Made by a program: the position numbers and the translations under genes. A DNA stretch of 50,833 bases from an uncultured Oscillospiraceae bacterium (GTDB lineage: Bacteria; Bacillota; Clostridia; Oscillospirales; Oscillospiraceae). The first letter of the stretch is position 1. Each line of letters starts with the position of its first letter. Below the pieces are notes generated by a model. That model did no database searches. It saw only the letters and a program-made list of their open reading frames with translations, and was not told the DNA's origin. The stretch is from NCBI GenBank assembly GCA_947625815.1, contig CANQPU010000035.1:1-50833 (forward strand). The letters run 5' to 3'. Below, piece after piece: positions 16,420 to 23,998 of this stretch.

Positions 16420-18140
16420 ATCCCCGCCTCCATCATCTTGATTGGGGCGTAGTTTCCCCGTCCGGCGCACAGGTCTGCAAGGCTTATGAGGCCGAAATAG
16501 TTTTGCTTTGTGGAGAAGGACCCGTCTGACCGGAAGGTGGCGTCGCTGTCGTATATGACAAGGACCTGGCCGCCCGCCTCGGCAATGATTTCGAGGTGGA
16601 CACCTGTGGTTTTATTCTTAAGTCCACATCGGCTGATGCTCCCGCTGTCGGGGTCGATGAAATAGAAGCCGTCCTCATACTCCCAGGTGTAGGGCCTGCC
16701 GCCAACGATGCCCCAAATCCTGTCGTGGGAGGTCTTGCACAGGACCCGCTCCCTGCCGTTGGAAACGGAAACAGCCAGAATTTTCCCTCCCCCATCCACA
16801 GAGTAATAGAGCGTTTCCCCGTCCAGCGCCCAGCTTCGGGATTTCGGATACTTCACCCGGTAGAACTCCCGGAGCTTGCCGGTATCCACATCCAGCGCGG
16901 CAAAAACATCGCAGGCATTGTCATAGATGTTGCGGTCATTTTTTATCTCCTGGCTGGTCACCGCCCGTCCAAAGTCGATGCCGCTGAGGATGAGCTCCCG
17001 ACCATACGCGCCCGCCGGGTTCCAGTCCACATTGTCGCCGAAGTCCATGTTGCAAACCGTGGACAGCTTCCCGGTAGAGAGATCCAGCCGGACAAGCTTC
17101 CTGTCGGTGGCGGTGAAATAGGTGCTTCCGCCGGACGATTGCGTGGATACTTTCTTGGTGATGAAATAGAGTCCACTGCCGTCCCCGGCGGCAAAGCTCT
17201 CTACGGTGAGATTGGCCCCAAAAGCGTAGATTTTCTTTCTGCCTGTGCCATCGGCGTTTATCTGATAAAGCTCGGCTCGGCCACCCTGAGTGGAAGTCCC
17301 GCTGGAGGATCCCATCATAACGACACCCTCCTGGTCAGGCTGGCTCACCAGGAGGTAGAGCTTTCCGTTCATGGTAAAAAGGGACATACCGCTGTGGTGG
17401 AAGTCCTCTTCTGGGAATACCGCCGTGCAGTCGTCGGTGTTGTGTGCGCAGGAGGGGTCGCTGCAAAGATAGACCTCACGCTGTGTGGCATAGTCTATAT
17501 ACATTAAGTGATGTCCGTCCCGACCATCGGTAAGCCGTCCGGCCCCCAGCGTCATGTAGTAAAAGCCGCTCTCCGTGCCGCAGCCCAGAAGCGTCCCCTG
17601 GTCCGCAGTCAAAATGGTCAAAGAGTTGGATGGTAACGGCTCGGTAGATTGTTGAGGTTCCGTGTCCGTTTGGGGGTTCGTACCCGTCTGAGGGTCAGTA
17701 CCCGTTTGGGGGTCAGTGCCCGTCTGGGGGTCAGTACCCGTCTGAGGGTCAGTACCCGTCTGAGGGTCAGTACCCGTTTGGGGGTCAGTGCCCGTCTGGG
17801 GGTCAGTACCCGTCTGGGGGTCAGTACCCGTTTGGGGGTCAGTACCCGTCTGGGGGTCAGTACCCGTCTGGGAGTCAGTGTCCGTCTGGGGTTCCGTACC
17901 CGTCTGAAGGTCAGTACCCGTCTGAGGTTCGGTATCCGCCGAGGTATCCATATTTCCCGGCTGTCCGGCAGGCGGGAGATTCTCCCCGGTATTCTGGGGC
18001 CCCGTCCCAGAAACCGTCTCCCCGTCGGTGTTTCCGATCGGGGTTATTTCCTCGTTCTCCTGGCTTCCTAATATACCGCAGCCAGGCAGCAGGAAAACCA
18101 GCATACACGCGATAACAATAATAACTACTTTAGATTTCAT
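16416..18140 (-). CDS. Lipoprotein with DPQTGT repeat stalk and sheet-repeat domain
   Basis: This 574-residue exported lipoprotein has the lipobox LLPGC near residue 22. Residues about 60-165 are a threonine/proline-rich stalk of about 15 hexapeptide repeats (ten are exact DPQTGT). The C-terminal 400 residues are sheet-rich with cysteines (CSDPSCAHNTDDC) and motifs such as GSGLYFITKK and DGETLYYSVDGGGKILAV, suggesting a propeller-like ligand domain on a spacer. ATG 18140 has AAAGGAG eight bases upstream; an ATG immediately before it is less well spaced. It heads the operon with the ATPase, fused permease and amidase. Confidence 0.78.
   Translation of the reverse strand: MKSKVVIIVIACMLVFLLPGCGILGSQENEEITPIGNTDGETVSGTGPQNTGENLPPAGQPGNMDTSADTEPQTGTDLQTGTEPQTDTDSQTGTDPQTGTDPQTGTDPQTGTDPQTGTDPQTGTDPQTGTDPQTGTDPQTGTDPQTGTDPQTGTNPQTDTEPQQSTEPLPSNSLTILTADQGTLLGCGTESGFYYMTLGAGRLTDGRDGHHLMYIDYATQREVYLCSDPSCAHNTDDCTAVFPEEDFHHSGMSLFTMNGKLYLLVSQPDQEGVVMMGSSSGTSTQGGRAELYQINADGTGRKKIYAFGANLTVESFAAGDGSGLYFITKKVSTQSSGGSTYFTATDRKLVRLDLSTGKLSTVCNMDFGDNVDWNPAGAYGRELILSGIDFGRAVTSQEIKNDRNIYDNACDVFAALDVDTGKLREFYRVKYPKSRSWALDGETLYYSVDGGGKILAVSVSNGRERVLCKTSHDRIWGIVGGRPYTWEYEDGFYFIDPDSGSISRCGLKNKTTGVHLEIIAEAGGQVLVIYDSDATFRSDGSFSTKQNYFGLISLADLCAGRGNYAPIKMMEAGM
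17651..17940. repeat. Tandem 18-bp coding repeat
   Basis: About 15 copies of an 18-bp unit (plus-strand core GGGTCAGTACCCGTCTGG) encode the DPQTGT stalk. The ten central copies differ only at third codon positions. It is a coding minisatellite likely to change length by slippage or recombination. There are no unique spacers, so it is not a CRISPR array. Confidence 0.92.
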
Positions 18141-18171
18141 CATGATTGCTCCTTTCATGTGGTTTACAATA

Positions 18172-18203
18172 ATCATAAGACCCAATGGTCAAAAATTGGT
18201 CAA
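18172..18203 (-). promoter_or_regulatory. Promoter with TTGAC direct repeats (lipoprotein/ABC operon 1)
   Basis: Leftward: TTGAC, six bases, TTGAC, ten bases, TATGAT, upstream of the lipoprotein start at 18140. The layout is identical to that at 12567-12598 and 20238-20269, which is evidence for shared control by the response regulator encoded next door. Confidence 0.68.
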
Positions 18204-18208
18204 GGCCG

Positions 18209-18243
18209 CAAAAAAGCCGCCCACTTTTTTGTGAGCGGCTTTT
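18209..18243 (-). terminator. Terminator of the two-component operon
   Basis: Hairpin AAAAGCCGC/GCGGCTTTT closes just after the histidine kinase stop at 18249. On the minus strand it is followed by a T-run and lies immediately upstream of the next promoter, so it separates the two transcription units. Confidence 0.75.
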
Positions 18244-18248
18244 GGAGC

Positions 18249-19550
18249 CTATATTTTCTTGACAGCCACCGTGATCTCCACCACGGCCCCGCCCTCCGGG
18301 GCGTTCATGATTTTGAGGCCCCCTCCGTGAAGTTCACAGAGGATCTTGCTTGTGGCAAGGCCCAGCCCCATATGTTCGCCGGAGGCGTCCTCGGAGTAGT
18401 AGAGGCTTGACTTCTTTTTCAGCATTTCCGCGGAAAAGCCGGGGCCGTCATCGGTGATTTTGGCAAGAAGCGTCTCCCTGCGAAGCTCAAACGCAAGCTC
18501 GACCCAGCTTTTGGCGTATCTCACGGCGTTGGAAAAGGCATTTTCCAAGACCCGGTAGAATATCTCCCGGTCCAGCTCAATGACGCCCTCCGGCACATCG
18601 TAGAAATCGCTGACCGTCAGGCCCTTCGGTTCAGCCAGCACCCGCACGCCCTCCGCCGCCTCCCTGAGAAAGTCCGGCAGCGCCGCCTCGGTCATGGTTA
18701 TCTCCGTGTCCTCGATGGCGGACAAATCCCGAATATAATCTGTGTATCGCTCCATCCGCTTGGCGGTGACGGTCAGGCTCTCCAGCGCATCGTCCAGCTT
18801 GTCCCCCGTCAGCTCCCCGGCGGGGGCCAAAACGCGCAAATGCTCCAGTGTCCCCTCCATGATGGACAAGGGGTTTCTCAAATCGTGGGCCACCGACGCC
18901 TGCATGGTCCGCCGCTCCTCAATGGAGCGCCAGAGCTTGAGATTGTTGTCATAGAGGGCGCGGCGCATCTTTTCAAAGGAACCGCAAAGCCGGCCAAGCT
19001 CATTATGGACAGGGCACTCCACGTTGAAATCCAGGTCCTGCTCGCTTATGTGCCTTGTGGCATCGTCAAGGACCGTGATAGCCGGTGCCAACCGTTTTCG
19101 ATAGAACCATATGGCGCAAAGAAGCACTCCGACGATGAAAAAAATGATTGGAAGTACACCCATTAAGATACCGGCTGCCGTATAAACAGCCCGCTGCCTG
19201 GAATTTAACTGCGCAATGCTTGGCTCGATACTCTCAATGGAGAACTCCGCCTCCCCAACCAGAAAATCCGAATCTTCCAAAATATCGGGCTTGCTCCATT
19301 CATCGGAGATCCATGTGATTGGCTGTGCCTTGCCGTCCAACTCGATTTCATAACGAGTCCATCCGCCCTCCCTGTCGCCCCTTTTTTCCCCTATATAGAG
19401 TGCGACCATGTCAGGATTTGGCAGCAGCCAACGCCGGACCTTCCAACACCCCCACACCGTCAGCGCAGAGGCCAAAAGGATAACCAATAGTGTCACCGCC
19501 ACCGCAATGGAAAATTCTGCTCTTAATGAGCGCGTTCTCACTTTTTCCAT
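18249..19550 (-). CDS. Sensor histidine kinase
   Basis: This 433-residue membrane kinase should phosphorylate the regulator encoded upstream. Membrane helices lie at about 14-36 and 121-149, with a roughly 85-residue extracytoplasmic sensor between them. A HAMP-like segment follows. The phosphoacceptor is H222 in SVAHDLRNPL. ATP-binding boxes: N in ENAFSNAVRY, G1 ITDDGPGFS and G2 GEHMGLGLATSK. ATG 19550 overlaps the response-regulator gene by 13 bases. Flanking ABC transporters, lipoproteins and an amidase suggest it senses an envelope stress or a peptide ligand; that role is inferred. Confidence 0.93.
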   Translation of the reverse strand: MEKVRTRSLRAEFSIAVAVTLLVILLASALTVWGCWKVRRWLLPNPDMVALYIGEKRGDREGGWTRYEIELDGKAQPITWISDEWSKPDILEDSDFLVGEAEFSIESIEPSIAQLNSRQRAVYTAAGILMGVLPIIFFIVGVLLCAIWFYRKRLAPAITVLDDATRHISEQDLDFNVECPVHNELGRLCGSFEKMRRALYDNNLKLWRSIEERRTMQASVAHDLRNPLSIMEGTLEHLRVLAPAGELTGDKLDDALESLTVTAKRMERYTDYIRDLSAIEDTEITMTEAALPDFLREAAEGVRVLAEPKGLTVSDFYDVPEGVIELDREIFYRVLENAFSNAVRYAKSWVELAFELRRETLLAKITDDGPGFSAEMLKKKSSLYYSEDASGEHMGLGLATSKILCELHGGGLKIMNAPEGGAVVEITVAVKKI

Positions 19551-20212
19551 CTGTACCCCATCCCCCAAATCGTTTCGATAAATTCCTGACCCGTGACCTC
19601 TAAGAGCTTTTGGCGTATTTTGCGGATATGCTCCTTGATGACCTTGCTGTCGCCCTCGGCGTCCAGCCCCCAGATGAGCTCGTACATCCGCTCCCGGTCA
19701 AAAATCTGCCCTTGGTTCATAACAAGAAATTCAATGACCTCATATTCCCGCCTGGAGAAGCGTATCTCCGCGCCCTCCCACTCTACCCGCCGGCCGGCAA
19801 GGTCCACGATGAGCCCATGGGATGACACGAGGCTCGTATTCCGATTTTGCCTCTCGTCCCGCCGAAGATGCGCCTCGATCCGGGCCGACAGTTCCGCAAG
19901 GCTGAAAGGCTTTGTGATGTAGTCGTCGCCCCCGGCCTGAAGCCCGCGTATCTTGTCCTGTTCCGTGATCCGCGCCGTTAGGAAAAGGATGGGGCAACTC
20001 ACGGTGTCCCGTATGGCCCTGCACAGCTCCAGCCCGTCCATTCCCGGCATGTTGATGTCAAGCAAAATAAGATCGGGACTGAGTCCCAATTTGTCGATAA
20101 CCTCGCGGCTGTTATCTGCCACGATGGTCGTATACCCCTCCCGTTTCAAATACTCTGACAAAACCCCCGTCAGCATCGCCTCGTCGTCAGCGAGCAGAAT
20201 TTTGTATGCCAT
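19538..20212 (-). CDS. OmpR/PhoB-family response regulator
   Basis: This 224-residue transcription factor has a receiver domain (about 1-118) with acidic pocket D9/D10, phosphoacceptor D52 in LILLDINMPG and the conserved lysine in ITKPFSL. The C-terminal winged helix (about 128-222) includes FSRREYEVIEFLV and IRKIRQKLLE. ATG 20212 follows GAGGTGATGGT. It is first in an operon with the kinase. Its own promoter and those of both ABC operons share 11-bp-spaced TTGNC repeats, so it probably autoregulates and activates both modules. Confidence 0.94.
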   Translation of the reverse strand: MAYKILLADDEAMLTGVLSEYLKREGYTTIVADNSREVIDKLGLSPDLILLDINMPGMDGLELCRAIRDTVSCPILFLTARITEQDKIRGLQAGGDDYITKPFSLAELSARIEAHLRRDERQNRNTSLVSSHGLIVDLAGRRVEWEGAEIRFSRREYEVIEFLVMNQGQIFDRERMYELIWGLDAEGDSKVIKEHIRKIRQKLLEVTGQEFIETIWGMGYRWKK

Positions 20213-20237
20213 ACCATCACCTCGTTGTAATGTTAAA

Positions 20238-20269
20238 AACATACCGCCAAAAAGTCAAGAAAAAGTCAA
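20238..20269 (-). promoter_or_regulatory. Promoter with TTGAC direct repeats (two-component operon)
   Basis: Leftward: TTGAC, six bases, TTGAC, ten bases, TATGTT. The spacing matches the other two sites of the block, and in this copy the repeats are near-perfect 11-mers (TTTTTCTTGAC). A second reading (TTGACT, 17 bases, TAACAT) would give a standard sigma-A promoter allowing basal expression. Confidence 0.65.
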
Positions 20270-20317
20270 GAAAAACCACCCACATCGTAGCTTTTTTATC
20301 AGCTGTGATGTGGGCGG
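20266..20317 (-). terminator. Terminator of the small secreted-protein gene
   Basis: Stem 20276-20286/20307-20317 (11 bp with one wobble pair) is followed on the minus strand by five T at 20275-20271. It lies downstream of the gene at 20401-20811 and overlaps the upstream edge of the response-regulator promoter, insulating the two. Confidence 0.75.
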
Positions 20318-20400
20318 TGCCCAGTTAAGGCTCTAATGGTGCGTGATGAACAGAGGAAGCATACAGTCTATCGTTTGATTTCCTTATACCTCCGTAAAAA

Positions 20401-20811
20401 TTAATTTGAAGATGTGTTTACATGTACAACCGTGTAAACAACGGCTGCGCCGTACTTGGAACCGCCTTGAACGCCATGCGCTCCATAAAGGACGTATGCA
20501 CCGGCAGGGATGTAGTTCCATGCTCCTGCAAAGTCAGTAGCACCATCTTCGCTCTTGATTTGATCTACATTGCCGATGGTTTCGCCGAGACGATTCTGGA
20601 TTTCTCCCGCTATCGTCAGGTACGCGTGGTCAGGATTCTTTTCAACGCTCGTTGTGTAATATCCGGTCTCGGAAAGCGTGCCTTTCAAAAGACCGTACCC
20701 CTCGGTTTCCTTGGAGTTGGAGCCGACATTGTACGCCAGGGCGGTGATAGACATAGCCAGCACCATGACAAAAACGATGGCAAGGGAAATAAACTTTTTG
20801 GTGTATTTCAT
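20401..20811 (-). CDS. Small secreted protein of unknown function
   Basis: This 136-residue protein has a clear signal peptide (MKYTKKFISLAIVFVMVLAM, cleavage probably after ALA near residue 26). The mature part of about 110 residues has no cysteines and looks like a small beta-sheet domain (YLTIAGEIQNRLGE, IPAGAYVLYGAHG, AAVVYTVVHV). A GGAGG site precedes ATG 20811. It is transcribed alone, with its own terminator. It stands between the two-component system and the sigma-factor operon, which encodes another small secreted protein. I do not recognise the family; an exported signal, adhesin or antimicrobial peptide precursor are all open. Confidence 0.72.
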   Translation of the reverse strand: MKYTKKFISLAIVFVMVLAMSITALAYNVGSNSKETEGYGLLKGTLSETGYYTTSVEKNPDHAYLTIAGEIQNRLGETIGNVDQIKSEDGATDFAGAWNYIPAGAYVLYGAHGVQGGSKYGAAVVYTVVHVNTSSN

Positions 20812-21175
20812 CTTGTTTTCCTCCAGTTTTTTTATGTGGTTACTTGTATCGTGAAAGGCCTTTCATTACCTAAATGTCCATTAGCGGGATATTTGTTGCA
20901 TCTCCAATATCTTTTTTTCTATTGAAAGCAAGAAAATCAGTAAGGGGAAAATAATCCATATCAATATCACTTTCATATGCACTATTTCCATAATTTCGGT
21001 TATCAATTGAATTGCAATAAGTGCGCGTAGGAAAATGCGGTTTTTGTATTTAGGCAACAAAAACTGCAAGTTTCAACATTTCATTATAGAAAAACCTTAA
21101 AGCTAAATTCTTGCTGGCTACTCTGCCCACAAAATTGAATCGTAGGTGTGTATTATAATTAATACGAAAAAGGCG
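20812..21175. other. AT-rich intergenic stretch
   Basis: No convincing gene. It contains a perfect 14-bp palindrome TGAAAGGCCTTTCA at 20852-20865, 41 bases upstream of the secreted-protein start, possibly an operator. A 62-codon leftward frame (20881-21069, TTG start) encodes a hydrophobic segment but has no ribosome-binding site. The promoter of the 20811 gene should lie here; I see no strong -35/-10 pair. Confidence 0.5.
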
Positions 21176-21213
21176 AAAAAGGAGATGAACGCGTATATAC
21201 GCGCTCATCTCCC
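21176..21213 (-). terminator. Terminator of the XRE/sigma operon
   Basis: Stem GGAGATGAACGCG against CGCGCTCATCTCC with a short TATATA loop at 21181-21213. On the minus strand it is followed by CTTTTT. It closes the operon that starts at 23559. Confidence 0.85.
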
Positions 21214-21273
21214 AAAATATTTCGTTATACAGTGACGTCCCTGTAGATTTTCTGAATAGAATCCATGAGTCAC

Positions 21274-21696
21274 TCAAACAGGACTTGTTATGTATGCTAC
21301 TGTTGCGACAACATTGCCTTCTTGCGCGATAAAGTTGACAGCAACTCGATATTCGCGCTTCGGATAAAGAGGTGTGTAATCAAGAGTTGCCTGATGCGCA
21401 ATTGCTTCTCTTAATTGAAGCCCTATCGTATTTGTTGTCGTAAATGTGTACTCAGTAACCCAATTATTCCCGTCTTTTCTCTCAACATCTATACTGCTGA
21501 CTCCAAGAATATCAATGAAATCCGTTGCAACAATGCTGAAGAAAATGCTTAAATCCCCGGTATCGGTTCTTTCCACATCGGCAGAATACCATTGGACCAA
21601 TGTACTTCCTCGCGGTTCAACTGCATTTGCTTTTGCACCACAGAAAAAAGGTAAACACATGATGATTGCCAGAATTATCGAAATCTTTTGTTTCAC
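21274..21696 (-). CDS. Small secreted protein in sigma-factor operon
   Basis: This 140-residue exported protein has a signal peptide ending near ANA (residues about 1-25). The mature part is rich in beta strands and aromatic or acidic residues (STLVQWYSADVERTDTGD, REYRVAVNFIAQEGN) with no lipobox. GTG 21696 has AGGAG eight bases upstream. It is the last gene of the operon xre-sigma-DUF4367-this gene, 16 bases after the previous stop and followed by a strong terminator. It is probably the product the sigma/anti-sigma pair controls. Function unknown. Confidence 0.75.
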   Translation of the reverse strand: MKQKISIILAIIMCLPFFCGAKANAVEPRGSTLVQWYSADVERTDTGDLSIFFSIVATDFIDILGVSSIDVERKDGNNWVTEYTFTTTNTIGLQLREAIAHQATLDYTPLYPKREYRVAVNFIAQEGNVVATVAYITSPV

Positions 21697-21712
21697 ACTA
21701 ACATCTCCTGTC

Positions 21713-22654
21713 TTATTTTATCATTCTTTCGGCTAAGTCAAGAAGCGTGTCTTTATCGTGTGATGTACCTAAGTAGTATTCAAATGCATTTGTCTCCCAC
21801 GCCAAAGAACAACTGTTAAGGTTATCAATAAGATAAACGATAGTACCCTCAATATCAGCAGTCGACACATTTGTTGTATCTTTTTCTATCTGCGTTTGAT
21901 TGTCATTGCAACGACTCCTTATTTGCAAGACCAATGAATCAGATTCGCTTTGCGCAACGGCAACAATAGATAAATGTGTTGAGTTATCCTGATACACCAC
22001 ACTAACCTGGGTCATATTATATCCATTCGGCAAATCAGGTTCCACTACTTCCGTAATACCACAAGCATCTAAGGCATCTTTCAAAGTTGCATATTGAACT
22101 CCTGCCCTCGATTTATTTGTGGATGTGGTCGTTTCGCTATTTGGAGATTTGGTTATTTCATCCGTCAGCTGCTCCTTTACGCTGTCACCTCGCAGCTCCC
22201 CAAAACTGAACACCTTTTCAGACCAACGTGCCACCTCCCCAAACACGTCTATTCCAGCAGCCTGAGCCGCTATCATTAGGCTTATAGCGCAGAGTATCGA
22301 AATAACAGCGACAAGTCCAATTCGCAGTATACTCGTTACTCTCCTCGGCTGATTACCGCAAGATTCGCTGTACTTATCTTCTGTGGCGTCCTCAGAAAAC
22401 GATCTCATCTGCTTATGGAAGCATTCGTAAGCCTTTCCCGCCTCCATAGTTTTTGGTGCAGGAGCTTTTTTCTCAATCTCATTTAAAATAGCTGTCACAA
22501 GCTCCCCGTCGTATGTTTCTTCGGTGGCGTAATCAAGCACATTATCAAGAGCTTCTGCCAATTCTGTCGCCGACATCGCTGCAAGCGTTTCAGATGAAAA
22601 GATGTGCTCATTTAAACTCGCTTGCGGCTTTTGGTGTTTTCTTGGGGCATCCAT
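21713..22654 (-). CDS. Membrane-spanning DUF4367-type protein, probable anti-sigma factor
   Basis: Of its 313 residues, the first 115 are cytoplasmic and helical (ETLAAMSATELAEALDNVL). One membrane helix follows (LRIGLVAVISILCAISLMIA). The extracytoplasmic C-terminal domain resembles DUF4367 (LPNGYNMTQVSVVYQDN, EGTIVYLIDN). The architecture and position directly after an ECF-like sigma gene suggest an anti-sigma factor; there is no HxxxCxxC zinc motif. ATG 22654 lies eight bases after AGGAGGG, whereas an ATG two codons upstream is too close to it. Confidence 0.72.
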   Translation of the reverse strand: MDAPRKHQKPQASLNEHIFSSETLAAMSATELAEALDNVLDYATEETYDGELVTAILNEIEKKAPAPKTMEAGKAYECFHKQMRSFSEDATEDKYSESCGNQPRRVTSILRIGLVAVISILCAISLMIAAQAAGIDVFGEVARWSEKVFSFGELRGDSVKEQLTDEITKSPNSETTTSTNKSRAGVQYATLKDALDACGITEVVEPDLPNGYNMTQVSVVYQDNSTHLSIVAVAQSESDSLVLQIRSRCNDNQTQIEKDTTNVSTADIEGTIVYLIDNLNSCSLAWETNAFEYYLGTSHDKDTLLDLAERMIK

Positions 22655-22725
22655 CGTCATGTCCCTCCTAATCTCCATATAGTATATGTTCAACTGCGGT
22701 CAATTTGTTGCAGGGGTGTGTAATA

Positions 22726-23205
22726 TTACAAGCTTTTTTCCTTAAATAGATTTTTGCATCGCTCTAATGCTCTACTAATCCTACTGCGGCATGAACTCTC
22801 CACAATGCCCAGCCGTTCTGCCATTTCCATATAACTCATATCTTGCTCGAACCGCCAAATCAGAATTTTACGATCTTCTGCCGATAAATCGGATGGAAGC
22901 ATTTCGCTTAATGGGCAGTTATCAGTGGTAGAAAAATTCTCCAGTTCATCCAGTGAAATGATTGGATGCTTATAACTCCTGCGAAACTCGTTGCGAATTA
23001 GATTATGGAGCGTTAGCATCAGCCATGCTTCCGGATTTGGATGTTGTCTCAGCTCATCATACCGTCTCATGGCCAATACAAATGTGTCCTGTACCAAGTC
23101 AAGGGAGAGTTCTGTATCCCCGGTCTGATGTTGCGCAACCTTTACCATCTTGTCATATTCACTCAAATAGAGCCCCTTAATGTACTCTTTTCTATCTTGA
23201 GCCAT
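22726..23205 (-). CDS. ECF-type RNA polymerase sigma factor
   Basis: This 159-residue sigma-70-family protein has region 2 at about 10-75 (LVQDTFVLAMRRYDEL, PEAWLMLTLHNLIRNEFR) and region 4 at about 105-155 (LSAEDRKILIWRFEQDMSYMEMAERLG). The size is typical of ECF sigmas. A GAGGTGG site overlaps the stop of the XRE gene, so translation is coupled. It is followed by the probable anti-sigma gene. The operon is AT-richer than its neighbours and probably foreign to the chromosome. Confidence 0.9.
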   Translation of the reverse strand: MAQDRKEYIKGLYLSEYDKMVKVAQHQTGDTELSLDLVQDTFVLAMRRYDELRQHPNPEAWLMLTLHNLIRNEFRRSYKHPIISLDELENFSTTDNCPLSEMLPSDLSAEDRKILIWRFEQDMSYMEMAERLGIVESSCRSRISRALERCKNLFKEKSL

Positions 23206-23214
23206 CTTTCCACC

Positions 23215-23559
23215 TCAGACGTAACGAGCTTCGTGCCCTGAAAGGAGTTTGCAGAACTCAACACAAAGCTTTACTTTTTCGTAATCCATTTGTGAGAGAT
23301 AGGTGTCTATCTGTTCATATAGAATTGTGCTCTTTGCTCCAGTCAGCGTAGCGCCAAGGAGGGTATTGCAGTCAACTTCCAGCACGTTCGCTATTGCAAC
23401 CAGTGTTGGCAGGCTCAGCTTTGTACATGCTGTCTCTATATGACAAATGTGTTGCTCTGACATATTAATTCTTTCCGCGAGGTCTTTTTGTTTTAGTCCC
23501 TTTGCCTGGCGAAATTTTCGTATATTCTTGCCAATCTCATTGTAGTCCAGTTCAATCAT
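23215..23559 (-). CDS. XRE-family transcriptional regulator
   Basis: This 114-residue DNA-binding protein has an N-terminal Cro/CI helix-turn-helix at about 8-65 (IGKNIRKFRQAKGLKQKDLA, MSEQHICHIETACTKLSLPT). The C-terminal 45 residues may dimerise. ATG 23559 has GGAG ten bases upstream. It is first in the operon with sigma factor, DUF4367 protein and secreted protein, where it probably controls operon transcription. Confidence 0.9.
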   Translation of the reverse strand: MIELDYNEIGKNIRKFRQAKGLKQKDLAERINMSEQHICHIETACTKLSLPTLVAIANVLEVDCNTLLGATLTGAKSTILYEQIDTYLSQMDYEKVKLCVEFCKLLSGHEARYV

Positions 23560-23945
23560 AAATAACACGCTCCAAAAATGTACGTCTGTAGGCAAAAAGA
23601 TGCATGTACATATTTTAACCGAATTGATACATCGAGCGAATATGTTGTATGGGCATTACCGCCTTTTTCGATACTATTATTTCTTTTTATTATCACACTA
23701 CCAATGCTGGCTTTTCAGACGCGTTGCTATATGCCAATGGTTTTTCTCACAATATTGGTCAAGCAAACAACAGAACTTTATTGAAGAATACGCCGTTGGT
23801 TGTATACCCCTATTCCATCATATAGATATATGGTCTGCGTGCATAAGTACACGCAGACCCATTTTTATCCTCCGCACATAGTCTCAAGAAGCAGAGAAGA
23901 GGCGGCATGATGGCTGGAGGATGGCAATGTTATATAGCTAAATTT
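23560..23945. other. Intergenic region with an unassigned rightward terminator
   Basis: No convincing gene. Frames at 23578-23881 lack ribosome-binding sites and protein character. At 23832-23859 a perfect 10-bp stem (GGTCTGCGTG/CACGCAGACC) is followed by CATTTTTAT, a good rightward terminator with no recognised gene before it; a small RNA or gene remnant is possible. The promoter of the leftward XRE operon should lie in the left part. Confidence 0.5.
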
Positions 23946-23996
23946 CCGTAATCTTCTCGTTTTCGATTTGTTTGAAAACGAGAAAGGAGATTACGG
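23946..23996 (+). promoter_or_regulatory. Long hairpin over the ribosome-binding site of the sigma-like gene
   Basis: A two-part perfect stem pairs CCGTAATCT (23946-23954) with AGATTACGG (23988-23996) and TCTCGTTTTC (23955-23964) with GAAAACGAGA (23974-23983), leaving an AAGG bulge and a 9-base loop. The Shine-Dalgarno AAGGAG is partly in the bulge and partly paired, ending two bases before ATG 23999. Folding in RNA would limit translation; as DNA it could be an operator. Confidence 0.7.
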
Positions 23997-23998
23997 AG

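Noticed and set aside
17649-18071. Arg-rich rightward repeat protein or CRISPR-like array
   Set aside because: It is the antisense of the DPQTGT stalk; units are contiguous without spacers, so neither a gene nor a CRISPR array.
21050-21277. 75-codon leftward frame after the secreted-protein gene
   Set aside because: It crosses the terminator at 21176-21213 and lacks a ribosome-binding site.
23578-23881. Two overlapping rightward frames in the intergenic region
   Set aside because: Aromatic-rich AT-driven composition, no ribosome-binding site, and different frames equally open.
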